Shown here: piece by piece, positions 20,643-31,229 of the stretch
Numbering within the stretch: the stretch's first letter is position 1
How the letters are laid out: each line of letters starts with the position of its first letter
Assembly (NCBI GenBank): GCA_933822405.4
Contig: CAKOGP040001759.1
Location: forward strand, 402,608-442,047
DNA length: 39,440 bases
Origin: Cylindrotheca closterium
Taxonomy: Eukaryota; Bacillariophyta; Bacillariophyceae; Bacillariales; Bacillariaceae
Direction: 5' to 3'
Notes under the pieces: model-generated
The model's input: the letters and a program-made list of their open reading frames with translations, nothing else
Told to the model about the DNA's origin: nothing
Database searches by the model: none
Position numbers and translations under genes: made by a program

Positions 20643-21842
20643 TTAATTATAATTGACAGCAGTAGCTCGAATGTAATTGTCAATGTCGACAGGAGCCCAG
20701 ACATTGGTCTTTTCCTTGTTTTGAATTTCCAAACGATAGGCATTCCCATCATCCCACTGCTTCAGGACCTTGGCCTTGACATAGCCTCCCACGTTGGCTT
20801 CCACCAAGGAACCAACAGCAAAGCGCAAGGGTTGATCCACACGACAGGCTTCAAATCCAAGCTTGTAGAGTTCGTGATCAAGATGTTTGCCAATGAAGAC
20901 GAATCGTGATTCTCTCTTCTCGTCTGCCTTCCACTTGATGTCGGAGTATCCACCCGTAAAGAGCATTCCGACGCCTTGAAAGACAAACTTGCAATCCATG
21001 CCCTTGACGGCCAAGACGCCCTTGTAACGAAACAAATTCGCACCGTCTTCCGAAATCAAGCGTTGGATCCAACATTCCATCAAGGTTTGATTGATATCGG
21101 TTTCCATCCTCATGGCGACAGAAGTCACTGTTGCATCATGTTGGTGTTCTTGATCTTCGTCTAAGAATTCCGAGTCGAATTCCAAGACGCGGTCCAGATC
21201 AAAGGCCTTGATATTGAGGACATCCTTCGGGTTGATTTTGGCCTGTTGGCAGCGTTGAATAGACGCTGTGGGATTGAGGGCCCGGAGTTTCTTTTCAATC
21301 TCGGCAAGTTCCGTCTCTGCGGTCACCAGATCCGTCTTGTTGACGAGAATCTTGTCCGCAAAGGCCACTTGTTCTTCGGCTTCATTCTCGACACCGTCTG
21401 GTTTGATGTCGGTCAAACGCGCTAGGATGTTCTTGGCATCCGTCACAGTCACAACACAATCCAAATGATAGAGCTTTCGAATGTTTTCATCGACGAAAAA
21501 GGTTTGACAGACAGGAGCCGGATCAGCCAGGCCGGTCGTTTCAATAATGACTCCATCAAAGGAGGCGACTTGCTTGTGGAGCTTTTGGAGTGCCGTTACG
21601 AGATCACCCCGGACAGTGCAGCAGATGCATCCATTCATGACCTCGATGATTTCTTCACCGACATTTTCTGACAAGACGTGCTCATCAATACCAACGTCCC
21701 CAAATTCATTCTCAATCACAGCAAATTTCATACCATGCGTGCTGTCATTGAGAATGTTGTTGAGCAGCGTGGTCTTGCCAGATCCCAAGAATCCAGTCAA
21801 GATGGTCACGGGAACAGTCTTATTATTATTGTTGGATGTCAT
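20643..21842 (-). CDS. CobW/G3E-family GTPase metallochaperone
   Basis: 399 aa, single exon, ATG at 21842. G3E GTPases load metal ions into client proteins; eukaryotic CobW-domain members are linked to zinc. Visible features: Walker A GFLGSGKTT (about 17-25), the ENEFG motif (about 44-48), the CICC metal-binding motif (72-75), ETTGLADP (switch/Walker B region, about 101-108), NKTD guanine specificity (168-171) and a C-terminal CobW_C-type domain (FRYKGVLAVKGMDCKFVFQG onward). Length is typical for a full two-domain member. The metal and client cannot be read from the sequence. No targeting peptide is evident, so it is probably cytosolic. Confidence 0.93.
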   Translation of the reverse strand: MTSNNNNKTVPVTILTGFLGSGKTTLLNNILNDSTHGMKFAVIENEFGDVGIDEHVLSENVGEEIIEVMNGCICCTVRGDLVTALQKLHKQVASFDGVIIETTGLADPAPVCQTFFVDENIRKLYHLDCVVTVTDAKNILARLTDIKPDGVENEAEEQVAFADKILVNKTDLVTAETELAEIEKKLRALNPTASIQRCQQAKINPKDVLNIKAFDLDRVLEFDSEFLDEDQEHQHDATVTSVAMRMETDINQTLMECWIQRLISEDGANLFRYKGVLAVKGMDCKFVFQGVGMLFTGGYSDIKWKADEKRESRFVFIGKHLDHELYKLGFEACRVDQPLRFAVGSLVEANVGGYVKAKVLKQWDDGNAYRLEIQNKEKTNVWAPVDIDNYIRATAVNYN

Positions 21843-22741
21843 GCTGATTCCTTGTTGTTGTTGTTATTTGTACCTTTATTTTCAATGCATAATACGGTAC
21901 ACACGTACAATATATGACGAAGTAAGAGTCATCATGAGATTTGATGCGGCATCCACGACAGTATGAATGAATATCATACACTTACCTGGGACAATGCAAT
22001 ATTTATGATCTCCAAAGACGAAAGATCTCTCTAGGAAGGCCTATACTACTGTACCTTGATGTGTTTTCTTGAAGGCCTTGATGCGTGGGAGTAGGCCACA
22101 CAAAAAGAGGCTTAGGCCTCCTCCAACTGAACGTGTCAAACAATAACGGAATCCGCACAGCCTAATCCTGGGAGGTACAATACTATTTGACAAACTAAAT
22201 TATTTTGTGTGAGGAGAAGTTCAAGTTTGTACAGCTTCAGTGTACGGTAGTATATGCGCAAAGAAGAGGCCTCCAATCATGACAACTGATAATGCTGGAA
22301 AAGAAGCCATGATTTTGTAAGCATTATGTTATATTGGAATGATGCAAGCTATCGATCGCTATCGGTGCACGTACAGGCACAACAGTAATGAAGAACAATA
22401 ACATATCTAAGAGTAAAGGTTCGAAAAAGGTATTCGGTCCGAAGTGTAATCTGATAAAAGGTATGGCCAAGCTCCTTTCTTCGTCTGCCCTTCACACACG
22501 CAAGAACACCACAATTTGGTCATTTCCGACCCATTCGACTGAAGTCATTTCACCGCAATTTTAAAACCCGCTATCTTATTATTATTTTTTGGCACCATCC
22601 TCAGGTAGCTCCTTATTCCAACCCCTATACTCGAGCCGCGTCGCAATACAGAGTGCAAAACAACATCAGTTGCTTCCAATAGAACCTTGGTTACTTCACT
22701 ATATAGCTGAATTCCGACAGAAAGCCTTCCAGCGTCCAAAA
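21843..22741. other. Divergent intergenic region
   Basis: Lies between the GTPase and glycosyltransferase-like genes. The glycosyltransferase frame is open from about 22589 but has no ATG before 22742. No RNA gene or repeat of note is seen. Confidence 0.5.
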
Positions 22742-24646
22742 ATGTCAGGCACATCAAGGTCTCCCAAACTGAGCACCAACCGAAGCAACAGCATGAGTGC
22801 GCCTTCCACTAATAATAACATCAACAACAACAGCAGCATCGGCAATGGTAAATCCTTTCAACGATCGGTCTTTATATTCGTCCTGGGGTGCTTCTTTGGA
22901 ATGCAAGTCCTAAATTTTCAAGTCTCTCATGACGGATCCTTGGCGGTTCAGCACGAGTCTCATTTTTCACATTCTGATAACCATCACGACGCTCCTGCCT
23001 TGAAAACGATAGGTGCAGAAAACAGCGATGATGCATCCGCTACTGCTACCACTAGTGGTACTACTAATACTATTACTGGTAGTATTCCAAAAGATGAACT
23101 CAAGTCATTAATACGATCAGAATTGTTGGAATTACTCCAAGAAACCAAAGCGGAACTCGTTTCCTCTACGAATACTGCTGCAACACAAACAATGGTTCGT
23201 AGAAGACAAGAAATAACGACCAATGATAACAATGTGGACGAAGCCAAGGATGATGATGATGCCGTAGAAACGGCCCCAAAAGCAAATCCCGAGACTGCCC
23301 CCAAGGCGGCACCAGCAGAACCTGTACCGCCAGCACCGGCAACCGATGACGATTCTCCTGATACCACAACCACCATTGCCGCCACTGCCACCACCGCCAC
23401 ATCGACGGTCATAAATCATGGTACCATTCCCAAAATTCCAGAACCACTGGTCCAGCCCTTTACCTACACGGAAGAAGATCGCGCCCGCAACCTTCAATGG
23501 AAACAACTGGGTCGAGATTGGCGATTGGACGATCCCGAAGAGAAAAAGGTTTGGGATCAACTAGCGGCCGAACAACGCACCAAATGGAGTGACGCCAATG
23601 GTGCTCCACCTCAAACTTACGACAAGGTAGCCTTGGTCAGCAAGGTCCATTCGTCGTCTCCCTTTATTGGGAGCGTCGTTCAAAACATGTGTCTGATGAA
23701 AGCCGCCTACAATTACGATCGCAACTATCCGTGGATCATTTTCAGTACCCTGCCGTGGAAAAAGAAGGCCTTGGAACGGGCCAAACGATGGGCATACCCT
23801 GCCAACTTTACCGTGGTGATTGACTCGGAACCACTGGCGGATGTTTTGGACAAAATGCCCAAAGAAGAACGAGAACAATTGGAAAGTCGTTGCGAATGTT
23901 GTCACAAGACCAATTGTTGCAAGGATTCGTCCAAATTGCATTGGGATTGGTGGTGTCACGAACATGGTGCCGGTCATGCCACCTTGTCCTATCTCTGGCA
24001 GGCAGAATTCCGAGCGACCCACTTGTGGAACCACCCTGCCTTGAAGGACTACAAACACATGATTTGGATTGACAATGATGCCCTGCCCACCAAGCCATGG
24101 CCAAGAGATCCTTTGACGACCATGGTGGACAATGATTTGGTGGTCATGTACGATAACTTTCCACAAGGAAGTTGTGGGAATTCCATGTTGATTGAAAAGA
24201 TGAAAATGGCCTATGACAATCGTGCCGTGTGCAAACTCGAGCTGACGGCCGACGGTCATTTCAATAGCATTCCCTGCAAGGAGGACCAAAACAAGCTGAC
24301 TAGATTTGGACTGATTCATGGAATGTTCCACATTACCGATTTAGATGTCTACCGAGATCCTGTCAATCTGGAAATGAATCGATTGCTGACCCAACACAAG
24401 GGATACAAGTTCAGTCGGCAATGGGACGATCAAATTGCGGTCACGGTTGTTCCCGCCATGGTGGCACCCGAACGAGCTTGGGATATGAGACGGAATGGAT
24501 TCAACATGTCCATGGCACACAATGGAAACTTGGATGGCAAAGAAAAGAACTCGAGATGGTCTTATACAATATGGTGGAAGTATTTCAATCATACTTGGCC
24601 ACTTGCTAGTCGCATGTGCAGCGATGTAATGACTTTTGCTGGATGA
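22742..24646 (+). CDS. Type II membrane glycosyltransferase-like protein
   Basis: 634 aa, single exon. Residues 1-41 are a Ser/Asn-rich cytoplasmic tail. One hydrophobic segment (about 42-59, FIFVLGCFFGMQVLNF) acts as a signal anchor. A low-complexity Thr/Ala/Asp stem follows to about 235, then a globular domain. That domain contains HMIWIDNDALP, with a DxD-type metal/nucleotide-sugar site at D444 and D446, and a Cys cluster CECCHKTNCC upstream. The architecture is that of a Golgi glycosyltransferase. The DNDALP box recalls GT34/GT15-type enzymes, but I cannot assign a family. ATG 22742 is the first in frame and gives the expected short tail. Confidence 0.75.
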   Translation: MSGTSRSPKLSTNRSNSMSAPSTNNNINNNSSIGNGKSFQRSVFIFVLGCFFGMQVLNFQVSHDGSLAVQHESHFSHSDNHHDAPALKTIGAENSDDASATATTSGTTNTITGSIPKDELKSLIRSELLELLQETKAELVSSTNTAATQTMVRRRQEITTNDNNVDEAKDDDDAVETAPKANPETAPKAAPAEPVPPAPATDDDSPDTTTTIAATATTATSTVINHGTIPKIPEPLVQPFTYTEEDRARNLQWKQLGRDWRLDDPEEKKVWDQLAAEQRTKWSDANGAPPQTYDKVALVSKVHSSSPFIGSVVQNMCLMKAAYNYDRNYPWIIFSTLPWKKKALERAKRWAYPANFTVVIDSEPLADVLDKMPKEEREQLESRCECCHKTNCCKDSSKLHWDWWCHEHGAGHATLSYLWQAEFRATHLWNHPALKDYKHMIWIDNDALPTKPWPRDPLTTMVDNDLVVMYDNFPQGSCGNSMLIEKMKMAYDNRAVCKLELTADGHFNSIPCKEDQNKLTRFGLIHGMFHITDLDVYRDPVNLEMNRLLTQHKGYKFSRQWDDQIAVTVVPAMVAPERAWDMRRNGFNMSMAHNGNLDGKEKNSRWSYTIWWKYFNHTWPLASRMCSDVMTFAG

Positions 24647-25297
24647 GAAGAAGTATAGGACTATACTACAGTACTACCGTGTAATAAATAATCATAAAAT
24701 ACTAAACTTACAAATACATAGGGGTAGGGTACAAGTATACAATTATACAGGAATAAAGCAGAATACTCTTTAGCTGCAGTCTGGTGGTGATAACAATATT
24801 GTGGTACTGTATGAAAAAAGAAAGAGATGGTCTTAGCTGATATGAAAGTAGATGTCACACAAGCTGAGGTGCACGATCCTGCTACTATCAGACGAAAGTA
24901 TTGTATTCTACAAAAGTTCAAAGTGGCTCATTGATTTGAATGCAAAAGAATTGGTATGAATACAAGATGCTAAATAAGAGTAATGATATATATGTGTGGG
25001 TACTGTATCAACAAGAAGTAGTATGGTTGCAGTGATCGTATAGTGTACAATTACCCCCAAAACTGAATGAATGAATCCTCGGGAATGGCAAACAACCAGG
25101 ACAGTAAAGTACAGTAGCTCAAAATGAGACATTGCTGGTGATGTATGATCTCCAATCAAGAAAGTATGGGTTGACTTTCCTGATGAATGTCACGTTGTCA
25201 CATAATGTGCCTAAATCTACTCCCTCAGATCCTGATTATTGGCTCATCCTTTTGTACATCAATTTGAGAGCGAAGAGTCAAATCCCTATGCTCTTTC
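24647..25297. other. Intergenic, no gene recognised
   Basis: AT-rich, between convergent genes. A minus frame (24908-25159) lacks coding character. Confidence 0.45.
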
Positions 25298-25525
25298 TCA
25301 TATTGATTCCGTGCTCGATTTCACCTTTTCTTGCTTATCGTCGACATCACCAGCCTTTCCACAGGAGAAAATGGCAGCAGCGCCTTCTTGAATCCGCCCC
25401 AACACTTTTTTGACAGGCGATTCATCATCTTGACTGTCTTTTGGATTGACTTCTGTGCTGAGGCTGTCGAATGTGCCAACGCTGCGAAGGTATTCGGGTT
25501 CGGAAACGATTTCGTTGCTGCTCAT
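25298..25525 (-). CDS. Hypothetical small acidic protein
   Basis: 75 aa from ATG 25525 (MSSNEIVSEPEYLRSVGTF...). It is rich in Ser, Glu, Asp and Lys and has one short Ala/Ile/Phe segment (EGAAAIFSCGKAG). No family is recognised. It lies 80 bp from the assembly gap, so it could be the last exon of a longer gene whose 5' part is in or beyond the gap. The frame is open upstream to 25561 without another strong start. Its codon use looks coding. Confidence 0.45.
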   Translation of the reverse strand: MSSNEIVSEPEYLRSVGTFDSLSTEVNPKDSQDDESPVKKVLGRIQEGAAAIFSCGKAGDVDDKQEKVKSSTESI

Positions 25526-25605
25526 GGTGATGCTGGAAGCGGTATGTGTGTATGGTTGCACAATAATGATATTGTAATAACAATGGGAATGACGCTTACG
25601 TTCAG

Positions 25606-25615
25606 NNNNNNNNNN
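25606..25615. other. Assembly gap (10 Ns)
   Basis: A run of ten N bases, a conventional gap placeholder, so its true length is unknown. Confidence 0.99.
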
Positions 25616-26090
25616 CAGTATTCTTCACACGACCGTTTCCTTCGTGCGGCAATTTCCTAGCGAGACGCACACAGAAAATCATACCTAGAGGAAATCAAAA
25701 ACGTTGAGTCTTGTGAAACGGCCGAGGCTCGTACGTGTACCCAGTACTTTACACATTCAAATTTGGCTAAATTTCTGGATGGGACGTTCGACGCGAGCCG
25801 ATCATTGGTTGACATGAACCAAAGCTGCGCCCAACACTTTTGTGGATTTCAACAAGACTTGTGAGTGACAACCTTCTCTGAATTTGCCGAACAAAAAAGA
25901 TTTAGGTATGGAATTCAGGTATGGATTGGTGATGCTGGTTTCGGCCACCATTTTTTATTCACAAACGTCCTGCACTTGGCCGTGAATTGAGGGAGCACAT
26001 TATTTTACAATTAACCGAGAAGAAGAAGAAGGAACAACAAGCAAGAAGCAAGAAGGAACAATAATTCATCAACAACACGACCGTGATAAC
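25616..26090. other. Intergenic, upstream region of the 407-aa gene
   Basis: No gene is seen. The last 90 bases are A/G/C-rich with GAAGAAGAAGG and CAACAACACGACC, consistent with a leader. Confidence 0.45.
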
Positions 26091-27405
26091 ATGATGGCCA
26101 CAATGATGAATCATCATAAACGAAATACCAGCAGAGACAATAGTTACAGCAACGACGAATTCTCTTTTCAAGAAAGTGCTGATCCAAAGTTGATCGTCGT
26201 AGAACACATCGACGAGAATAATCTCTCCTTGTTGGAATCATCAAACCACGGCGCCAAATATCTACATGGTATGTTCAGTTTAACTGTTTGACAAGGTGGA
26301 ACGAGACACATTACTCACGAATCAATAAATCCTTATGCTTTCGTTTCATACAATTGCAGAGGACCCAATCAAGAATAACAATAACTATGAATTTGGTGAA
26401 GAAGAGGAAGGGGATTGCACAACGATCACACTATCAACGACCACAAGCAACAGCGACGATCGGAGTGGGAGCCGCTCGGACTGCAACTCTCCCGTCAAAG
26501 CTACAAAAAGATTGCTAGTGAATCCATGGGCTGCTCGTTTTGTCCCAACACATCATACACAACAACAACAAGGGGAAGTGACAATTCCGTTGCCACTGAC
26601 ACTGGACCAAACACATACGGTTTCGCCCTTGTCGACGCCATCTCCCACCAATCAAAAGTCGAGAAAGGTATTTACGGAGGATCAACAACTGCCACCATTG
26701 AAACAATTTGGAGCCAAATCGGATGCACCACTTGTTGCAGCCCTCCAAATACAGTCCCTCGAAGCCATCATGGCCAAAAAGAAGAAACAGAATGAAGACC
26801 GATGGGGACACTGGTGGAGCAAGGAACAGCAAGAAAAGGAACACCAGGAACAACAACGACAACAACAACAAATGGAAGAAGATAGTACTATGACGGCCGA
26901 GTCAACTACGTCATCATCAATGAAGAGCACTGGGGAGAAGAGTGCAAGCTTTCGCTGGGGTCGCTTTTTGGGTAGCAGTAATAATACTCTGGATGGAGAC
27001 GAAACCACCGCCACAACAGCGGAAGAAGAAGAAGAAGAAGCAGATTGCAAGTCTCCGAACTCTCAAAGGCAACAACGAAAAAGCTGGAAGCAACGATTTT
27101 CGTTCCAGCCTTCCCACCAAATGGACACCATGCTGGACGATATTGACGATCCCTACCTGGATTCCATTTCTCTCGGCAGCGAATCATCCAGCAGTAGCTA
27201 TGGTGACGGGAGCATTTCTAGTGTCTATTCGCTAGAACAAGAAGAAAGCAGCACTAATGATGAGGACACCAAGAAGTCCCAAATCAAAGGGAGTGAAAAT
27301 GACATTACTACTATTCCTACTACACGTCACCGTCGACGGTGGTCGCGATTGTGGAGGGCACAAGAATTCTCATGTGATTCCTCTCCCACGGTTCACATGA
27401 TTTGA
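26091..27405 (+). CDS. Hypothetical Ser/Gln/Glu-rich protein, two exons
   Basis: 407 aa. Exons are 26091-26268 and 26360-27405. The 91-bp intron starts GTATGT and ends TTGCAG, phase 1. Splicing joins GAKYLH to EDPIKN and restores one long frame. No domain is recognised. Features are a short N-terminal exon, a Thr/Ser-rich acidic stretch, a Lys/Gln-rich probable coiled coil near MAKKKKQNEDRWGHWWSKEQ, and several Trp-containing basic patches (FRWGRFLG, KSWKQRFSFQ, RRRWSRLWRA). The Trp/basic patches with nearby Ser could be docking or phosphorylation motifs. The end SPTVHMI is distinctive. Cytoplasmic or nuclear location cannot be decided. Confidence 0.7.
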
Positions 27406-27866
27406 GAAAGAGCGTATATAGAAAGGCCAATATCATGGAGCGGGATGAATTAAAGAATAAATAACACGAAATGTATACGATACATAGTCCTAGGACTACT
27501 CCTATATTTTACAATTTCTTCTTTTTTGTCAACGAGAAAATTGGAATCCGATTTTGTAAAAATGTGACCAAATTGCGACTGACAATAAGAACATTCACAT
27601 GTCACATGACATGGGTATCGGTTATGTGGAAATACAACTCTCCTTGTTTTCTAAAGGCGGTGATGAATGGAATACTATGATTTGTAGGATTGAAGTATGA
27701 TATGTATGGTTTTCTATCTTTCTTCTTATCTTCTTGTTGCTCGGTCATAAGGGACAAAACGAGGAACCAACAACGATTTGGGGGCATCGTATCCTGGTCA
27801 TTCCTTTTTTTCTGACGCACTCTTTAGAACTCAGGTGATAGCAGAGCTTGTTTGCGGACAATTTCC
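27406..27866. other. Intergenic, no gene recognised
   Basis: Region between the 407-aa gene and the small minus-strand gene. AT-rich, with no motif found. Confidence 0.45.
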
Positions 27867-28223
27867 TCACGCATGATAAACTCTCTCGCATCTATCGGAC
27901 TCTGGTTCTTCACAATCGTCGGTCAACATGGAAACTTGATTCCAGTATGTGAACTGCTTGTGTCGCCTCAAAAGCCTTCGTGGTGGCTTTCCAGTCGTGT
28001 TGGATAAGACTTTGACGTTAAATTTGGAGCTCTTGCAGGCTTGATGGAGATTCATTGTATTGAAAATTGCTGTCCGATTCTTCGATTTCTGGTCGGTTTT
28101 CCGGCATCGTGAATTCCATGCCGGTGGTGACTTGGAAGATGCAAGAGACGCAGAATCCACGTGAGGCGTGCCTGGAGTAGACGGAGGAGTAGCCAAAGAG
28201 CTGGCGTGTTTTGGTGAGTTCAT
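27867..28223 (-). CDS. Hypothetical small basic protein
   Basis: 118 aa from ATG 28223. The N-terminus is rich in Ser, Pro and Thr (TPPSTPGTP), with several SP/TP sites. The middle is basic (CRKTDQKSKNR, KPPRRLLRRHKQ). The C-terminus is acidic. No family is recognised. Frame length and composition suggest real coding, but no homologue or splice evidence is visible, so it may be spurious. Confidence 0.4.
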   Translation of the reverse strand: MNSPKHASSLATPPSTPGTPHVDSASLASSKSPPAWNSRCRKTDQKSKNRTAIFNTMNLHQACKSSKFNVKVLSNTTGKPPRRLLRRHKQFTYWNQVSMLTDDCEEPESDRCERVYHA

Positions 28224-29522
28224 GATTATATACTTGTGAGGGATATTACCTGTGAGTAGTCACTTCTATTTTTCAATGTATAGTGTCAATTTTGTGACGA
28301 TGGAAGTCAGATGTGAGATTGAATCTCACGTTTTGGTCCGTCTGTATGTACGATTTGGTCTTGTAGAACCTATATTTTGTCAGAAATGCTTCCCAAATTT
28401 GTCGCATTTCTCTCCAAAATTACAAAACCAAAATCGCAAAATTCTCATTTCGTAAGAAACTGTTTCTGTACATCCTAATCGAAGTTCAAATTAAGAGTTC
28501 AAAAAATGAACGCAAAATTGAAATGCAAGCTAAGCGCTCCAAACTGTTTTAAGCATGCAATGGCAGCGACATTCCAGCTTATATATATGGAGAAGGCATT
28601 GCAAGTGAGTGATTGAAGAATGGCGTTATCATAGCGGTCTTTTCTACCAACTTGCATCCTCCTGAGGATTTCGAAATACTATCATTCCTCATCATGGTCC
28701 GCTATTACTTCGGAAGTAACAGCAAGATTCAATTTACCGGTATGCATGCCATCGTTGTGCTTTGGCGTGTTGTTGTGGATCAGACATTCAATGACGGAGG
28801 AGGACGAATTGAACCATCGTATTTTAAAGATAAACCGGCGTATGCGACGGTGTTAATTAACATTTGCTGTTCGATTGTCAGTCATCAACAGTCGCGCATG
28901 CTACCGTACGAGAATACCGGATTGGAACGGGGGTGCTCGTACCAGGTATGTATGGGGTGCAAGTTCAGGAGGACCTCGAAATCTCTTCAGTAAGACACTG
29001 TACCATTTGGCTACAATCGCCCTTTTATCTCAAGTCGAAGCGACAGGCAGAGTACCATTATAGGATGCTTACTGGCACTGTATCAATGTACTGAGTTGCT
29101 TGAAGGTAACGATTTAATTCCTGCAGCATTTCTTCGGAGGAACATGTACATGCATGCCGGAGGAAAAGTGTGTCGTTGGTACATATGTCATTACTTGATT
29201 ACATAACGAACGCGCGAAGTGGCCAGTGCCGTATTCTATGACTTGAAATATACGATCACATGTTCAATAGATGATCTCCTTTTCCCTAAATATCCTGCAA
29301 AATCTGAAATGAGTCTCTGAAAAAAGTCCGAGGAGCCCGAGCTGGCCATCATTTAATCCTGCAGTTCGCTCCCGTTTTCTCGTGAAATTTCACAACTGGT
29401 TTCCATCACAATTTGTCCTTCCTCGTTGCTGATTTCCACCAGCAAAGAATACAAGTAAACCGTAAATAGAGAGCACTGCCAATGGTGGAAAAGTTCAATT
29501 CTAGGCAGCAGAAATTTCTTTG
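28224..29522. other. Long intergenic region upstream of HSF A
   Basis: About 1.3 kb. Plus-strand frames at 28613-28993 and 28864-29094 lack motifs. A palindromic GAAATTTC (29384-29391), matching one inverted pair of a heat-shock element, lies about 130 bp upstream of the HSF A start. Confidence 0.45.
29383..29392. promoter_or_regulatory. Possible minimal heat-shock element
   Basis: Matches nGAAnnTTCn (TGAAATTTCA). Only two units are present and functional elements usually have three, so chance is likely. Position upstream of an HSF gene makes autoregulation conceivable. Confidence 0.15.
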
Positions 29523-30455
29523 ATGAACAAACAATTGACGGGGACTAGCGAAGCGGAAACAGAGGAGCTAAATCCACCGGATGGCTTGGGCAGGCAGAAA
29601 GCCGTAACATCTACAAAAGATCCTTCTTCCAAACAAACATCCGAATTAAACTTTCCAGCAAAGTTGTTCGTTATTCTTAGTACCCCCGGATACAGTGACA
29701 TCATATGCTGGTTGCCTCACGGTCGCTCGTGGCGAGTCCTGCAGCCTCAGCAGTTTGAAGAGAAAGTGCTTCCTCACTTTTTTCGACATGGTCGTTATGC
29801 ATCGTTCACTCGACAAGTAAACGGATGGGGGTTCCGTCGAATTGTATCTGGACCAGACTACAATAGCTACTATCACAAGGACTTTCTGAGGGGCAAACCA
29901 GAGCTCTATAAAAAGATGAGACGGCCAACCAAAGAAGAGAGAGAGATCGACGAAACCGACTCTCTGCCCGATTTCTATAGCATGGAGCCATTGACAAGAG
30001 ATTTGCAGGCGGCAAAGCAAGTGAGGGCAGTGACATATGCCTCGCCTCCAGCACAATCTACTTCTTCTTTCTCGCGATCACCTATTGATCGTAGAAACCT
30101 ATCATTCTTAACGCCCATGGAACAGCACGTTCAATTGCAAAGAGAGCTGGTAATGCTCGAGCAACGGCGGCAAGCGATTTTGTCTCAGTTGCAGGCACTG
30201 CCGTCCATTCCCGTGATCCCGGCGCAACGAATGCTAATTTTATCTCAACAAATCATCCGTCCGACAAATGCACAGTCACCCATTGGTACTGGGTTTCAAT
30301 CACAGCTCAATTCGCTGCGGATACAGCAATCTTTACTTCAGCAACAGCAGCAGCAGCATCTTCCAGTCGCCTGGCCTCACAATCTACTTGGTCATCGAGT
30401 CAGCATGGATCAAAGTCAAGGGTCATCATCAAGGAAAACATCCAACGAAGAATAG
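29523..30455 (+). CDS. Heat-shock-factor-type transcription factor A
   Basis: 310 aa, single exon, ATG at 29523. An HSF DNA-binding domain occupies about 44-134: FPAKLFVIL, DIICWLPHGRSWRV, VLPHFFRHGRYASFTRQVN, GWGFRRI, then GPDYNSYYHKDFLRG. HSFs bind nGAAn repeats; diatoms have greatly expanded this family. A predicted coiled coil follows (about 200-226, VQLQRELVMLEQRRQAIL) and could mediate oligomerisation. The C-terminus is Gln-rich. The recognition-helix end reads RQVNGWGFRR where most HSFs have RQLNxYGFRK. It is a tandem paralogue of HSF B, 774 bp downstream. Confidence 0.93.
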   Translation: MNKQLTGTSEAETEELNPPDGLGRQKAVTSTKDPSSKQTSELNFPAKLFVILSTPGYSDIICWLPHGRSWRVLQPQQFEEKVLPHFFRHGRYASFTRQVNGWGFRRIVSGPDYNSYYHKDFLRGKPELYKKMRRPTKEEREIDETDSLPDFYSMEPLTRDLQAAKQVRAVTYASPPAQSTSSFSRSPIDRRNLSFLTPMEQHVQLQRELVMLEQRRQAILSQLQALPSIPVIPAQRMLILSQQIIRPTNAQSPIGTGFQSQLNSLRIQQSLLQQQQQQHLPVAWPHNLLGHRVSMDQSQGSSSRKTSNEE

Positions 30456-31229
30456 GGCATGGCAAGAGATTGGATTGTCGATGGGCTGGTATAGGGGAGG
30501 GGTAATGGTACTGTAGTAGCTTTGATTTTGCGATTCGACTTTGTGAGGTGGAGTATCGTTCGTTTTCTGTGCACCACCGCACATTCACAATTAAATTTTG
30601 GAAGCGAACCTCTGTCCAACCTCAAAGCACAAAAGGAGCCAAAATATCTCGAAAAGGGTTACGCACCATTGCACCTTTTTAATTTCCAACTAAATTCGAA
30701 ATCGGCAGTTGACTCTTCTATGCAAATAGCGCCACGACACTTACTTAACGGAGCTGATCGTGAACATCATTCGACACCTTCATCAGCGGCTAATGTGCGG
30801 TTGATACGATTGAACTCCAGTAGGTAATTAGGATCTCTTTTTTATACAGATCACTCTCACTGGTGGATTCAACGCAGTCTTTTTAGCTCTCGCATACACG
30901 TGGTAATGGTTCGTTTCCCCAGATTGAACAGAAACGGCCTAAAAGAAGGTGGTTTCACTTTGTTTTATTCTAGTGAATCTGGTCACAATTAGATTGACTA
31001 TAAGTAGATGCGCTCCCCAAAGTTTCGCGTTATATAAAACTGAGAAGGTTCCGACTCATTGGCATATCTGCAGATGTCAACAAACCAATGGTGTCGAAGG
31101 CCTCCTTCGATGATGATTCATTCAGAAGCCGATTAATGTATCAGTCTCGTCGTCAGGAAGAGCCTCTTGGTCACAGAATTTCTGAAAACGACGTCGTTTC
31201 GTCAGATCACGCAGTTTCATAGTAAATAA
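30456..31229. other. Intergenic between HSF A and HSF B
   Basis: No gene is supported; a plus-strand frame (30522-30827) lacks motifs. The end is the HSF B leader. It contains a short upstream ORF starting ATGTCAACAAACC near 31075 and ending at a TAA near 31135. Confidence 0.4.

Noticed and set aside
22589..22741. N-terminal extension of the glycosyltransferase-like gene
   Set aside because: The frame is open but starts with TTG. The first ATG is 22742 and gives a normal type II topology.
24908..25159. Minus frame with the heptapeptide MSHFELL twice in different codons
   Set aside because: Curious, but DNA identity is low (about 16 of 24) and the rest has no coding character. Treated as chance.
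28613..29094. Plus-strand frames upstream of HSF A
   Set aside because: No motif, overlapping frames and no splice signals supporting a gene. A weak EDFEIL/EDLEIS similarity is not convincing.
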